Positions 42,714 to 51,884 are shown, counted from the first letter of the stretch. The stretch is 64,000 nucleotides of DNA from Desulfitobacterium dehalogenans ATCC 51507 (GCF_000243155.2 NC_018017.1:682001-746000); one strand, 5' to 3'. Numbers and translations: made by a program. Notes: a model not told the origin generated them from the letters alone.

Positions 42714-44000
42714 ATGAAAGAAATGATACAACGGAACTTAGGATATAAAACCATTAGTTTAGTCTTGGCTATTCTTTTTTGGCTTTGGGTGACAAGCCAA
42801 GGAAACAGCCAGACCTTAGATCGGGATCCGACTTTGACCCTCTCCTTGATCACTAAGAATACACCCGCCAACTCTATGATTATGACCAAACTGCCCTCGG
42901 TGAGAGTCAAGACGGAGGGGTATAACCCAAGCATCAATGTCAATGAGCTTTTTGCTTATGTGGATCTCAGCGGCAGCGAACCCGGAGAGCATGACTATGA
43001 AGTGAAGGTTGATCCCATTCCTAATATTAAGATCGTCGAGATTTCTCCTCGGGTGGTTACCCTGCAATTGGATACGGTAGAAGAAAGAATGCTTCCTGTA
43101 ACCGTGGAGGTTTCCGGAACACCTGCTAATGGCAAAAAGCCCGGGGAGACTATCGTTAAGCCCAGTGAGGTCAATGTCAGGGGACCCAGCAGCCTATTAG
43201 GTGAAGTGGATAAGGTTTTGGTGGAGGTCAGTGTGGCCGGAGCCAATGAAACCTTGCAAGTTTCCCGGCCCCTCTTGTTCCGTGACAAAAACGGATTGGC
43301 CATCTTTGGCCCCGATCCCAGTGTAGAGACTATCACCTCAAGCCCCACCAGTGTGGATATCATTGTCCCCATTGTGGCAAAAGAGTTGGAAAGCAAAAGA
43401 GTTCCTCTTAACGCAACCACCACAGGGACTCCCGCCGAAGGAAGAGAAGTACGCTCCATTCAGGTGGTTCCCAATGGAGTTCAGGTCTATGGTGAGACTG
43501 AAGCTCTTGCACAGTTTAATGCATTGACTATTGGTTCTGTGGATATCAATGGACTATCTGAGACAAGAACCTATGAGATATCTTCGGATAAAGTGAGCTT
43601 GCCTGAAGGTTTAAGCTATGGATCTAGGACAACTTTCTCAGTCATTGTGGAAATGGGCAGTACTATTCAGGACAAAACCCTCTACGATCTTTCCATTGAA
43701 CTTAAGAATCTTCCTGGGGATTTAGTTCTTGAGAAACCGCTTCCTGCGATCAGTGTGACGGTCAGAGCTTACCCGGAAATTCTCAATAGCTTAACTAAAG
43801 AGCAGATTTCTCTCTGGATCGATGCGGTTGGCAAGACTGCGGGAGAGCATACCGCTAAGGTTTATTGGCATTTGCCTGCCGGTGTTGAGATGATTTCTGT
43901 CCCAGATATTACCTATACTCTGAAGGCCAAAGACGATCCTCCTGAAGAGCCGGAAAATCCGGGTAATCCAAGTAGCCCTGGAAACAAGCCGGTAGTGTAG
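42714..44000 (+). CDS. cdaR: YbbR/CdaR-type regulator of diadenylate cyclase
   Basis: 428 residues from the ATG at 42714 (GGAGGT 7 nt upstream); the long N-terminal extension of the open frame lies inside cdaA. It has one N-terminal transmembrane helix (about 12-30) and then about four YbbR repeats of beta-strand type (for example LPSVRVKTEGYNPSINVNELFAYVDLSG, EVNVRGPSSLL, GVQVYGETEAL). The C-terminal tail is Pro/Glu/Asn-rich. It is a membrane-anchored, wall-facing activator of CdaA; the gene order supports that role. Confidence 0.92.
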   Translation: MKEMIQRNLGYKTISLVLAILFWLWVTSQGNSQTLDRDPTLTLSLITKNTPANSMIMTKLPSVRVKTEGYNPSINVNELFAYVDLSGSEPGEHDYEVKVDPIPNIKIVEISPRVVTLQLDTVEERMLPVTVEVSGTPANGKKPGETIVKPSEVNVRGPSSLLGEVDKVLVEVSVAGANETLQVSRPLLFRDKNGLAIFGPDPSVETITSSPTSVDIIVPIVAKELESKRVPLNATTTGTPAEGREVRSIQVVPNGVQVYGETEALAQFNALTIGSVDINGLSETRTYEISSDKVSLPEGLSYGSRTTFSVIVEMGSTIQDKTLYDLSIELKNLPGDLVLEKPLPAISVTVRAYPEILNSLTKEQISLWIDAVGKTAGEHTAKVYWHLPAGVEMISVPDITYTLKAKDDPPEEPENPGNPSSPGNKPVV

Positions 44001-44095
44001 GATAACATTGCTTCGTCCAAAGAGCATTTGGACAGTGGTTTACTCAGTAATGTATAAAGAAGAGATGTACCACTAAGTAAGTGGAGGTATACTCA

Positions 44096-45700
44096 TTGAA
44101 CCTCATATGGACAAATTTACGGGTGCCGGTAGAAGAGGATGAACGACAACTTCCTCTGATGATGGCCCGTAAGCTTAAAGTTCCCCAGCAGAGCATCTCC
44201 AACTTGCGAATTTTGCGCCGCTCAGTAGATGCTCGAAAAAAGCCCCAATTATTTTTCTCTTATACCCTCGGATTTTCCTTGGAGATTCCGTATAAAGAAG
44301 TGGACCGTGTCTTGCATCGGGTAGCCGGTCTCAAACCTGAACCCCAGGTTATGCCGAAGCCTTTTATAAAGCCTGAGAAAAACTTAAGTCATCGTCCCAT
44401 CGTGGTTGGGGCTGGACCCGCAGGATATTTCGCTGCTCTGGCTTTAGCCAGAGCTGGCTATGCGCCACTGGTCCTGGAGCGGGGGGATGATGTGGAGACT
44501 CGGACCTTGAAGGTGGAGAACTTTTGGAAAAAAGGTCAGCTGGATATTGAAAGCAATGTTCAGTTTGGAGAAGGAGGAGCAGGAACCTTCTCTGATGGAA
44601 AACTAACCACCCGCATAGCGGATCCTCGTATTACAGAAGTATTGGAGACCTTTGTAGAGCAAGGGGCTCCTGCGGAAATACTTTTTCTGGCTAAGGCTCA
44701 TATCGGAACAGATATCTTGAAAATCGTGACTCAAAGACTTCGGCAAAAAATCCAGTCCATGGGGGGAGAAGTGCGTTTTCGCGCTAAACTCACAGGTCTA
44801 CGTCATCAAAACGGGAAGCTTACCGGTGTTGAGGTGAATCACTCGGAGGTGATCCCGGCAGAGGCGATGATCCTGGCTATCGGGCACAGTGCTCGGGATA
44901 CCTATCGGCTGCTGCTGGAACAAGGGGTCCATCTGGAACAGAAGGCTTTCGCCATTGGGCTTCGGGTCGAGCACCCTCAGGAGCTCATTAACACCAGCCA
45001 ATATGGAATGGAACTCCATCCAAAACTGGGCCCTGCCGATTATCAGCTGACGTATCAGGACACAACGACCGGTCGAGGGGCCTATGCTTTTTGCATGTGT
45101 CCCGGTGGAAAAGTGGTGGCCGCTGCTTCAGATGTGGAACGGTTGGTGACCAATGGCATGAGTGAATATCGACGGGATACAGGAGTAGCCAACAGCGCCC
45201 TGGTAGTGACTGTAGGAAAAGGGGACTTTCAAGGGGAGCATCCCTTAGCGGGGGTTGAATTTCAAGAGTATTGGGAGCACCAGGCTTTTTTAGCCGGTGG
45301 TCGTGATTATAAAGCTCCGGCGCAAAGTGTCCGAGACTTCTTAGCAAAGCGGGTCTCAGGAGAATTTCTTTTGCCTTCCAGCTATACTCCGGGCATTCAT
45401 CCTGTTGAACTCCACGCTGTTTTACCGCAAGCCGTGGGTGATGTGTTGGACAGAGCCCTACTTTCCTTTGACCAGAAGATTCAGGGCTTTGCCGGCGAAA
45501 AGGGGACCTTGACGGGAATCGAAACTCGAACCAGTGCTCCGGTGCGTATCACTCGGGATAAAACAGGAGAATCTTTGCATATCCAAGGGCTTTTTCCCGC
45601 CGGTGAAGGGGCAGGTTACGCCGGTGGAATCATGAGCGCCGCCGTAGATGGAATCCGCAGCGCCGAACGAATCATGGCTCAGTATAACCCTGCAGATTAG
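44096..45700 (+). CDS. FAD-dependent oxidoreductase (COG2509-type)
   Basis: 534 residues, start probably TTG at 44096 (GGAGG 8 nt upstream; the GTG at 44081 is too close to any site). The N-terminal RNA-binding-like segment of about 90 residues is followed by a dinucleotide fold PIVVGAGPAGYFAALALARAGY. It also has NVQFGEGGAGTFSDGKLTTRI and a C-terminal FAD-contact FPAGEGAGYAGGIMSAAVDG. It is often found near cell-envelope genes; the substrate is unknown. Here it is inserted between cdaR and glmM on the same strand. Confidence 0.9.
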   Translation: MNLIWTNLRVPVEEDERQLPLMMARKLKVPQQSISNLRILRRSVDARKKPQLFFSYTLGFSLEIPYKEVDRVLHRVAGLKPEPQVMPKPFIKPEKNLSHRPIVVGAGPAGYFAALALARAGYAPLVLERGDDVETRTLKVENFWKKGQLDIESNVQFGEGGAGTFSDGKLTTRIADPRITEVLETFVEQGAPAEILFLAKAHIGTDILKIVTQRLRQKIQSMGGEVRFRAKLTGLRHQNGKLTGVEVNHSEVIPAEAMILAIGHSARDTYRLLLEQGVHLEQKAFAIGLRVEHPQELINTSQYGMELHPKLGPADYQLTYQDTTTGRGAYAFCMCPGGKVVAAASDVERLVTNGMSEYRRDTGVANSALVVTVGKGDFQGEHPLAGVEFQEYWEHQAFLAGGRDYKAPAQSVRDFLAKRVSGEFLLPSSYTPGIHPVELHAVLPQAVGDVLDRALLSFDQKIQGFAGEKGTLTGIETRTSAPVRITRDKTGESLHIQGLFPAGEGAGYAGGIMSAAVDGIRSAERIMAQYNPAD

Positions 45701-45857
45701 GATGAACCTCCTATTTGTGAAATATTACAAAAGAGAATCAGATATATTTATGTTTTAGAGTCTATTACTAAGGAATAAGATGATATTGATGGCAATGCTT
45801 TGCCTTAGAAATCCAGTATGCCCATAAGGTAGTAGCGTTATGGAAGGGGTAGTTTAC

Positions 45858-47195
45858 TTGGGTAAATTGTTTGGAACGGATGGGGTACGAGGTGTGGCTA
45901 ATAAGGAGCTAACGCCCGACTTAGCGTTTCGTTTGGGTCAGGCCGGTGCCTATGTATTGAGTAAGGAACACCCCCATCCTCGTATTGTAATCGGCAAAGA
46001 TACCCGGATTTCCGGAGATATGTTGGAAGCAGCCTTAATTGCCGGGATATGCTCGGTTGGAGCTGATGTGTTGAGGGTAGGGGTTTTACCCACTCCAGGG
46101 ATTGCTTACTTAACACGAACTTTAGAAGCCAGTGCCGGAGTCGTCATCTCAGCATCTCATAACCCGGTTCAAGATAATGGAATAAAGTTTTTTTTCTGTA
46201 CAGGTTACAAGCTCCCTGATGCGGTGGAGGAAGAGATCGAAGACCTTGTCCGTAGTCATGAAAAGCCCTGGGCCACCCCCATTGGTGGTGAAGTAGGGCG
46301 AGTGATAGAGGTCCAGGATGCCGAGCGTCGGTATATGGATTTCCTGAAAAGGACCGTAGGCTCCCTTGCAGGAATTAAGGTGGTTTATGATGGTTCCAAT
46401 GGTGCTGCATTCCGGGTAGGTCCCCAAGTTCTTCAGGAACTGGGAGTGGAGGTAATCCCTCTATCTGTTACCCCTGATGGGGTTAATATCAATGCAGGTT
46501 GCGGCTCCACCCATACGGAGGTACTTCAACAAGCCGTAGTCGAGCACAAGGCCGACCTGGGCTTAGCCAATGATGGCGATGCGGATCGCTTAATAGCCGT
46601 AGATGAAGAAGGAAAAGTCGTTGATGGGGACTTTATTATGGTTATTTGTGCCTTGGCGCTAAAAGCCAAAGGACAGCTGGCAGAGAATTCCATCGTAGTC
46701 ACTGTCATGAGTAATCTAGGCTTGCATATCGCTTTAAAGGAAGCTGGAGTTAAAGTTTATGAGACCCAGGTAGGGGATCGTTATGTTATGGAAGAGCTCC
46801 TCAAAACAGGAGCGAAGCTAGGGGGTGAACAGTCCGGGCATATTATTTTCCTGGATCATAACACCACCGGCGATGGCCTGCTTACGGCTTTGCAGCTTCT
46901 AGCAGTGCTTAAGGAGCAAGGAAAACCAATCTCAAAGCTCGCCGCCCAAATGCAGCGTCTACCTCAGGTACTGATTAATGTTCAAGTTAAGGATAAGAAG
47001 AAAGCCATGGAAAACCCTTATGTCTTCCAAAAGGTGGAGGAAGTCAAACGCTTTCTGGGAGATCGGGGGCGGGTTCTCGTACGCCCATCCGGAACTGAGT
47101 CCTTAGTTCGTGTCATGGTAGAAGGCCAGGATCATGAGCAGCTCATGGGCCTAGCCCAATCCGTGGTGGATATTATTAAACGGGAAGAGCTTTAA
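45858..47195 (+). CDS. glmM: phosphoglucosamine mutase
   Basis: Interconverts glucosamine-6-P and glucosamine-1-P for UDP-GlcNAc. 445 residues from a TTG at 45858 (GGAAGGGG about 8 nt upstream), beginning [12 protein letters not shown] as in its relatives; the ATG at 45840 is less well placed. The phospho-Ser loop ISASHNP puts the active Ser at about 100, and the metal motif NDGDADRL and sugar-binding GGEQSGH follow. It lies downstream of cdaA-cdaR and 250 bp upstream of the glmS leader, so substrate supply and c-di-AMP control are clustered. Confidence 0.96.
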   Translation: MGKLFGTDGVRGVANKELTPDLAFRLGQAGAYVLSKEHPHPRIVIGKDTRISGDMLEAALIAGICSVGADVLRVGVLPTPGIAYLTRTLEASAGVVISASHNPVQDNGIKFFFCTGYKLPDAVEEEIEDLVRSHEKPWATPIGGEVGRVIEVQDAERRYMDFLKRTVGSLAGIKVVYDGSNGAAFRVGPQVLQELGVEVIPLSVTPDGVNINAGCGSTHTEVLQQAVVEHKADLGLANDGDADRLIAVDEEGKVVDGDFIMVICALALKAKGQLAENSIVVTVMSNLGLHIALKEAGVKVYETQVGDRYVMEELLKTGAKLGGEQSGHIIFLDHNTTGDGLLTALQLLAVLKEQGKPISKLAAQMQRLPQVLINVQVKDKKKAMENPYVFQKVEEVKRFLGDRGRVLVRPSGTESLVRVMVEGQDHEQLMGLAQSVVDIIKREEL

Positions 47196-47258
47196 GAAAT
47201 TTTTGGCTGAATTTAGTCAAAAGAAAATATTTACTGTAGATATTTTTCAAGGAAGACG

Positions 47259-47264
47259 TATAAT
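47259..47264 (+). promoter_or_regulatory. possible -10 of the glmS transcript
   Basis: TATAAT at 47259 with a weak -35 (TAGATA) 16 nt upstream. It would start a long leader that contains an 11-bp inverted repeat (arms at 47262-47272 and 47350-47360), the glmS ribozyme, a terminator and the dispersed element. Confidence 0.4.
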
Positions 47265-47451
47265 GTTCATGTGCCTCAAACTATTCTTTAATCGTGGAGT
47301 GTCATGATAAATGATGCTTTGTAAAGATCAAAGGACAGCTCTGGAGTGTACATGAACATTCTTGATAGGGGGGATGTGTAAGAAGGAAGAAAGAGCAAAG
47401 TGAATGAGTGTAACAAGACATCTGTGTGGTTAAGATCTGGCAAGTTCATAT

Positions 47452-47660
47452 AGCGCCTGGACCAGAATCGAGGTACGAAGTACGAAGTACGAGGCACGAG
47501 GTTCTAACATCGAATCTCGATCATGGTTGACGAGGAGGAGGGTTATCGAAAGACTCGGCGGATGCCCTCTCGGTGTCTTGACACCGTAAGCTTATCACAA
47601 AACCGTGAAGTAATTTGCGGGACAATAGGTAAACTTCAAGGAATAGGAGTAGTCTGCCCT
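47452..47660 (+). ncRNA. glmS ribozyme
   Basis: Cleavage site A-G at 47452/47453 in the conserved AGCGCC. P1 is formed by ACCAGAATCGAG and CTCGATCATGGT. The core GACGAGGAGGAGGGTTATCG, the GGCGGATGCC segment, GACACCGTAAGCTT, AAAACCGTGAAGTAATTTGC and AGGTAAAC all match the known glmS class. It cuts its mRNA when glucosamine-6-P is high. The P1 loop contains four near-identical 7-bp microrepeats (TACGAAG, TACGAAG, TACGAGG, CACGAGG). It sits 250 nt upstream of the glmS start. Confidence 0.95.
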
Positions 47661-47699
47661 TTTTTGGATTACCTCTTTATTCATGCTGCCAGAAAACCT

Positions 47700-47727
47700 T
47701 GAACCGCTCGGAGAGCGGTTTTTTATT
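47700..47727 (+). terminator. terminator in the glmS leader
   Basis: AACCGCTC (47702-47709), loop GGA and GAGCGGTT (47713-47720), then T4-T6. It lies after the ribozyme and before glmS, so it could serve as an attenuator or stop upstream transcripts. Confidence 0.85.
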
Positions 47728-47731
47728 TCAC

Positions 47732-47840
47732 TATCAGAAAGTATAAACTTGCGTTATATACTTTCTAAGCATAAGGGCAACCAACGGCTTCGCCTCACTG
47801 GGGATATGGGTCAAAGGCACGGCGAAGCCGGGTTTTCTTT
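47732..47840 (+). repeat. dispersed leader element, copy 2 (upstream of glmS)
   Basis: The second copy of the element at 5353-5449. It opens with a perfect 10-bp hairpin AGAAAGTATA/TATACTTTCT (47736-47745, 47757-47766), then AAGGGCAACCA, a CGGCTTCGCC/GGCGAAGCCG pair (complementary across about 35 nt) and the shared GGGTTTTCTTT end. It lies between the glmS terminator and the glmS ribosome site, so any conformational change would act directly on glmS expression. Confidence 0.6.
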
Positions 47841-47909
47841 ATGTATTACCTTTAGAGGCTTCCTTGTGTGTCTATGCATGTGAAGCAGAGTTGAGAGGAG
47901 AAAAAAACT

Positions 47910-49733
47910 ATGTGTGGTATCGTTGGATATATTGGTAAACGCCCGGCTATTCCTGTTCTATTGGATGGACTAAAGAAGTTAGAATACCGCGGATATGATT
48001 CATCCGGGGTGGCAGTCCTTGAGCAGGACGCCATTAAGGCCTGCAAGACAGTAGGCAAATTAGCTGTTTTAGAAGACAAGCTGGGAGAGGATTTTTCTCA
48101 GACCTGCATCGGCATCGGGCATACCCGTTGGGCAACCCATGGCCGTCCCTCCGATCTCAATGCTCATCCTCATTTGGATACTGAAGCGAAATTCGCCGTA
48201 GTCCATAACGGGATCATTGAGAACTATATCGAGCTGAAGGAGTGGCTAATCGAACAAGGTCATGCCTTTGTGTCGGAGACAGACACCGAAGTATTGCCCC
48301 ACTTAGTGGAGTATTTCTATAAGGGCGACTTAGTCGCAACGGTACGCGAAGTGATTAATAAACTCAAAGGCTCCTTCGCTATTCTGGTGATGAGCCGTCA
48401 AGATTCGGATATTCTTGTGGCTGCCCGCAAAGACAGTCCCATGGTTGTAGGATTAGGAGAAGAGGAATTCTTGGTAGCCAGTGATATTCCTGCTATCCTT
48501 AACTACACTCGCAAAACCTATATCATCGAAGATGGTGAGATGGTTGTTCTCACTAAAGATGGGGTAAAAATTACGGATTTTGAAGGGAAAGAAAAGGAAA
48601 AGCAGCTTTATGAAGTGAAGTGGGATGCCGTAGCAGCTGAAAAAGCTGGTTATGATCATTTTATGCTTAAAGAAATCTACGAACAGCCTCGTGCTCTTCG
48701 GGATACCTTAATCGGCCGCTTGGAGGAAAACAGGGCCGTTCTTAGTGAAGTGAACCTAACTGCAGAACAACTGAAGAACTTTCGAAAAGTCTTTATCGTG
48801 GCCTGTGGCACAGCTTGGCATGCGGGCTTAGTGGGGAAAACTCTCATTGAACGCTGGGTTCGTCTCGCGGTAGAAGTGGATATCGCTTCAGAATTCCGCT
48901 ATCGTTCTCCCTTAGTAGATGAGCACACGTTAGTCGTGGTCATCAGCCAATCCGGTGAAACCGCTGATACCTTAGCAGCCCTCCGGGAGGCCAAAAGAAA
49001 CGGTGCCCGCGTAGTCGCCGTCACTAATGTGGTAGGAAGCTCTGTAGCCCGTGAAGCCCATGATGTAATTTACACCTGGGCCGGCCCGGAAATCGCCGTA
49101 GCCTCCACTAAGGCCTATACCACCCAATTGGAAGGAATGGTCCTTCTAGGGCTATATCTGGCTCAGATTCGCGGCACCCTGTCTGCCGAAAAAATCCAGG
49201 AAGTCATTGCTGCCCTACGCAAAATTCCCGCTCAAGTTCAGGAAATTCTCGATGAGGCCGAGCATATTAAAGACTTTGCTCAGTCCTTTGTTGATGTAGA
49301 AGACACTTTCTTCATCGGTCGTAGCCTGGATTGGAACGTGGCTATGGAAGGTGCTCTAAAGCTCAAAGAAATCTCTTATATTCATGCGGAAGCCTATGCA
49401 GCCGGGGAACTCAAGCACGGCACCCTAGCCTTAATCACCGACAAGACTCCTGTCATTGCCCTGGCCACTCAGATGGATGTCTATGAAAAGACTCTATCCA
49501 ATATTATCGAGGTCAGAGCCCGTGATGCCCGAGTCATTGGCATCACCTTCAAAGGTAATAAGGACCTGGTCAAATCAGTGGACCATGTAATCTATTTGCC
49601 CGAGACCATCGCCGAACTGGCTCCGATTCTTACCGTGATTCCGATGCAACTCTTGTCTTACTATGTTTCCGTAGCCAGAGGCTGCGATGTGGATAAACCA
49701 AGAAATTTGGCAAAAAGCGTTACTGTCGAGTAA
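47910..49733 (+). CDS. glmS: glutamine--fructose-6-phosphate aminotransferase
   Basis: Makes glucosamine-6-P from fructose-6-P and Gln. 607 residues, normal length. The N-terminal nucleophile Cys2 (MCGIVGYIG), the glutaminase motifs GHTRWATHG and HNGIIENY (about 93-100), two SIS domains with SQSGETADTL and AYTTQLEGM, and the C-terminal PRNLAKSVTVE are all present. AGAGGAG precedes the ATG. It is controlled by the glmS ribozyme in its leader, and possibly by the dispersed element. It is the end of the cdaA-glmM-glmS neighbourhood. Confidence 0.98.
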   Translation: MCGIVGYIGKRPAIPVLLDGLKKLEYRGYDSSGVAVLEQDAIKACKTVGKLAVLEDKLGEDFSQTCIGIGHTRWATHGRPSDLNAHPHLDTEAKFAVVHNGIIENYIELKEWLIEQGHAFVSETDTEVLPHLVEYFYKGDLVATVREVINKLKGSFAILVMSRQDSDILVAARKDSPMVVGLGEEEFLVASDIPAILNYTRKTYIIEDGEMVVLTKDGVKITDFEGKEKEKQLYEVKWDAVAAEKAGYDHFMLKEIYEQPRALRDTLIGRLEENRAVLSEVNLTAEQLKNFRKVFIVACGTAWHAGLVGKTLIERWVRLAVEVDIASEFRYRSPLVDEHTLVVVISQSGETADTLAALREAKRNGARVVAVTNVVGSSVAREAHDVIYTWAGPEIAVASTKAYTTQLEGMVLLGLYLAQIRGTLSAEKIQEVIAALRKIPAQVQEILDEAEHIKDFAQSFVDVEDTFFIGRSLDWNVAMEGALKLKEISYIHAEAYAAGELKHGTLALITDKTPVIALATQMDVYEKTLSNIIEVRARDARVIGITFKGNKDLVKSVDHVIYLPETIAELAPILTVIPMQLLSYYVSVARGCDVDKPRNLAKSVTVE

Positions 49734-49776
49734 CTTCTTAAGCCCAAGATAGTTTGCAGAAGTAAAAAAGAATAAT

Positions 49777-49830
49777 AAAACCCGTGGTATTGGTCGGCTG
49801 CGAACCGGTCAAGACCACGGTTTTTTTATT
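49777..49830 (+). terminator. terminator after glmS
   Basis: ACCCGTGGT and ACCACGGTT enclose a GGTCGGC/CGAACCGGTC inner part, followed by T7. A related hairpin recurs at 50719-50768. Confidence 0.85.
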
Positions 49831-49961
49831 CCTTATCGATTTGTATTTTTCTAAAAATGTAGAGGTTAATTGAAGAAGATGTAGAACTATAATATCAAAA
49901 GCAATTAAAATATTCTCTAAATAGGATTTGCACAATATTATTTTGAAAGGAAGTAATGCCA

Positions 49962-50666
49962 ATGGAGCAGAATGTAAAACCTTTTGAAAAATTTTTCTCC
50001 GGTAGTCATCTGATTCTGGGTGAGGCTGGATCTGGGAAGACGAAATTAATATGGTCTATCCTTCAGGACAGAGAATATGTCAAAGAGAATACAATCAACA
50101 TTGTTCTTACAGATTCGGAAAAAAGGATGTGGCACGATTCACACCAGAACCCCGTTATAACTATAGATCCGTATGATTCAGATATTTCTTGGGCTACTAA
50201 TCCTAGCAAGCCTGGTATTTACCATTGTGCTTGTGATTATGCTCCAAGAATTATTACTTTTTTGGAGTGTTTAGCTACTTGGGCGATTCGAAATGAAAAG
50301 AAAATCGAGCAAAAAGTACGTATTTTCATTGATATATCCACGAAAATATGGGTGCTTCCTGAATTTATAGAGCAAGTAAACAGACTACACTTTATTGCAA
50401 GCAGCCAGGAAGAGAACTCCATTGAAATTTGGGCAGTTTTAGGTAGTCTAAAGAAACTGACAAATCAGGTCAAACCAATCTTTGCTTGCGTCAATCTAGT
50501 CCTAATGAATCCCATTTCTCCATCTTGGATAGATGAACTCAAAGATATAGTAGGCATCCAATGTGGAAATCTCCGGGATAAATTGGATGGCGTCCAAGTT
50601 GGAAAAAAAGAAGGGTATTATTATGCTCCCTCTAACGATCGGGATCTTTATTTCCAGTCCAATTAG
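49962..50666 (+). CDS. orphan P-loop NTPase
   Basis: 234 residues from the ATG at 49962 (AAGGAAG 8 nt upstream; the ATG at 49956 is too close). Walker A GEAGSGKT is at 20-27, and FIDIS (about 119-123) is a possible Walker B. The protein has several Trp and Cys, with no obvious membrane segment or partner domain. It may belong to the VirD4/HerA-like or STAND families, but I cannot place it. It is A+T-richer than its neighbours and lies alone between two look-alike hairpins, as expected for an acquired single gene. Confidence 0.55.
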   Translation: MEQNVKPFEKFFSGSHLILGEAGSGKTKLIWSILQDREYVKENTINIVLTDSEKRMWHDSHQNPVITIDPYDSDISWATNPSKPGIYHCACDYAPRIITFLECLATWAIRNEKKIEQKVRIFIDISTKIWVLPEFIEQVNRLHFIASSQEENSIEIWAVLGSLKKLTNQVKPIFACVNLVLMNPISPSWIDELKDIVGIQCGNLRDKLDGVQVGKKEGYYYAPSNDRDLYFQSN

Positions 50667-50718
50667 TAAAAAATTAAGACTGCAGCGTCCTAAATGATGA
50701 AGATATAATCTAAAAATG

Positions 50719-50768
50719 AAACCCGTGGTAGTAATCGGCAATATCCGGTTAATGCCACGGGTTTTAAG
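50719..50768 (+). terminator. terminator after the orphan P-loop gene
   Basis: AAACCCGTGG and CCACGGGTTTT around TCGGCAATATCCGG. The layout and outer arm copy those of the hairpin at 49777-49830. Confidence 0.8.
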
Positions 50769-50920
50769 ATGTCTTTCTGTTCTAGAAGCCATATTTCGGC
50801 TTCTTCTTTATTTTCATACATTCTAAAATTTCCTTTATTGGTTTGCATGCCATTTCTTTAAATCTTGCCTTTTTGAATGGTCTTTTGGGGAGGTAATAAG
50901 GGCAGCTTTTATAAAATTTC

Positions 50921-51691
50921 TTAAGGTGAAACTTCATTGTTATTAGGGTTTCGGATGACAGAGAATTTGTATTTGTCTCCGCGGTAAATGGCAGTCTTTT
51001 TTTCCAGAGGTTGATTTTGGTCAGAATAGATTACGGATTGAACGATAAAGATCGGGCTCCCTTTCTTAACTTCCAGGATGCTTGCAATATAACTATCAGC
51101 TATTGAAGCCTCAATAGTTTGACTTATGGTTCTCAGGTTGATTTCAGGGATGTTTTTATATAGATCCAGGGTAGTAAAGGATTCGTGACGAGAAGAAGCT
51201 GACACAGCAAGCTCCAGCATTTTCTGGCCCAACTCAATGGAAAAATAAGAATTATAAAAAGCCATAGGATTATCTTCGTTTAATCCAAGTAACTTCAACT
51301 GAAAGATATGCTCGACTAGGGGAACATTGAGAATGAGACTAATTTCGTAAGAATTGGGCAGGACAAGATATTCCATGATTTTGGTGTTGGGCTTAAGTCC
51401 TTTCATAAGAAGGGAATTCTGGAAAGGAGTGATTGTAAAAAGCTCTTGTTCTACTTTGGGCTCTGCCACAAAGGTACCTTTTCCGTGGGTCTTAAAAATC
51501 AGCCCCTCTTTTTCCAGTTCATTCATGGCTTGTCGGACCGTAATGCGACTGACATCATATAACTCACATAATTCCCGCTCAGAGCGTAGCTTTTCACCCG
51601 GGAGAAATTCACCATCTTTAATTTTTTGTGTAATCAAGTTCTTCAACTGAATATACAATGGAATTTGATTATCATTAAAAGCGCTTGACAT
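50921..51691 (-). CDS. GntR/HutC-family regulator with UTRA domain
   Basis: 256 residues. Residues about 9-75 are the winged helix (YIQLKNLITQKIKDGEFLPGEKLRSERELCELYDVSRITVRQAMNELEKEGLIFKTHGKGTFVAEP), written in pieces as LPGEKLRSERELCELYDVSR and GLIFKTHGKGTFVAEP. The rest is a UTRA ligand domain (about 90-245). It is divergent from the AtuA-like operon. Copies of a likely operator at 51769-51788 and 51863-51884 lie between the two, and another lies upstream of the symporter at 55459. The ligand is probably the transported carboxylate or its product. Confidence 0.9.
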   Translation of the reverse strand: MSSAFNDNQIPLYIQLKNLITQKIKDGEFLPGEKLRSERELCELYDVSRITVRQAMNELEKEGLIFKTHGKGTFVAEPKVEQELFTITPFQNSLLMKGLKPNTKIMEYLVLPNSYEISLILNVPLVEHIFQLKLLGLNEDNPMAFYNSYFSIELGQKMLELAVSASSRHESFTTLDLYKNIPEINLRTISQTIEASIADSYIASILEVKKGSPIFIVQSVIYSDQNQPLEKKTAIYRGDKYKFSVIRNPNNNEVSP

Positions 51692-51768
51692 ATTACCACC
51701 GTCCTATTTTATAGGTCTGACTTTAGCATAATTCTAAATTATTTACAAGACCAATTAGAGAATTTGCA

Positions 51769-51788
51769 TAACTGGACATAACCATTAA
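51769..51788. promoter_or_regulatory. candidate GntR operator, copy A
   Basis: ATAACTGGACATAACCATTA, nearly the same as copy B (ATAACTGGATATAACCAGTA) 94 bp further on. The core shares ACTGG/CCA(G/T)T arms. It lies 78 bp upstream of the gntR start. Confidence 0.5.
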
Positions 51789-51862
51789 AAAAACTTTGAA
51801 AAATTTTTAAACTTTATTATTTTTAAAGAAGGAATAGAAGGAAGAATGTAGAATGTCATATT

Positions 51863-51884
51863 ATAACTGGATATAACCAGTAAT
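51863..51884. promoter_or_regulatory. candidate GntR operator, copy B
   Basis: Inverted repeat ACTGG (51866-51870) and CCAGT (51877-51881) in AACTGGATATAACCAG, about 80 bp upstream of the AtuA-like gene. The best of the three copies. Confidence 0.55.

Noticed and set aside
50502-50792. 96-residue minus-strand frame over the orphan P-loop gene end
   Set aside because: It runs through a terminator hairpin and has no ribosome site.
50768-50920. Short minus-strand frames (for example one beginning MYENKEEAEIWLL) downstream of gntR
   Set aside because: Frames are short and cross the hairpin; no clear start or family. Possibly decayed sequence.
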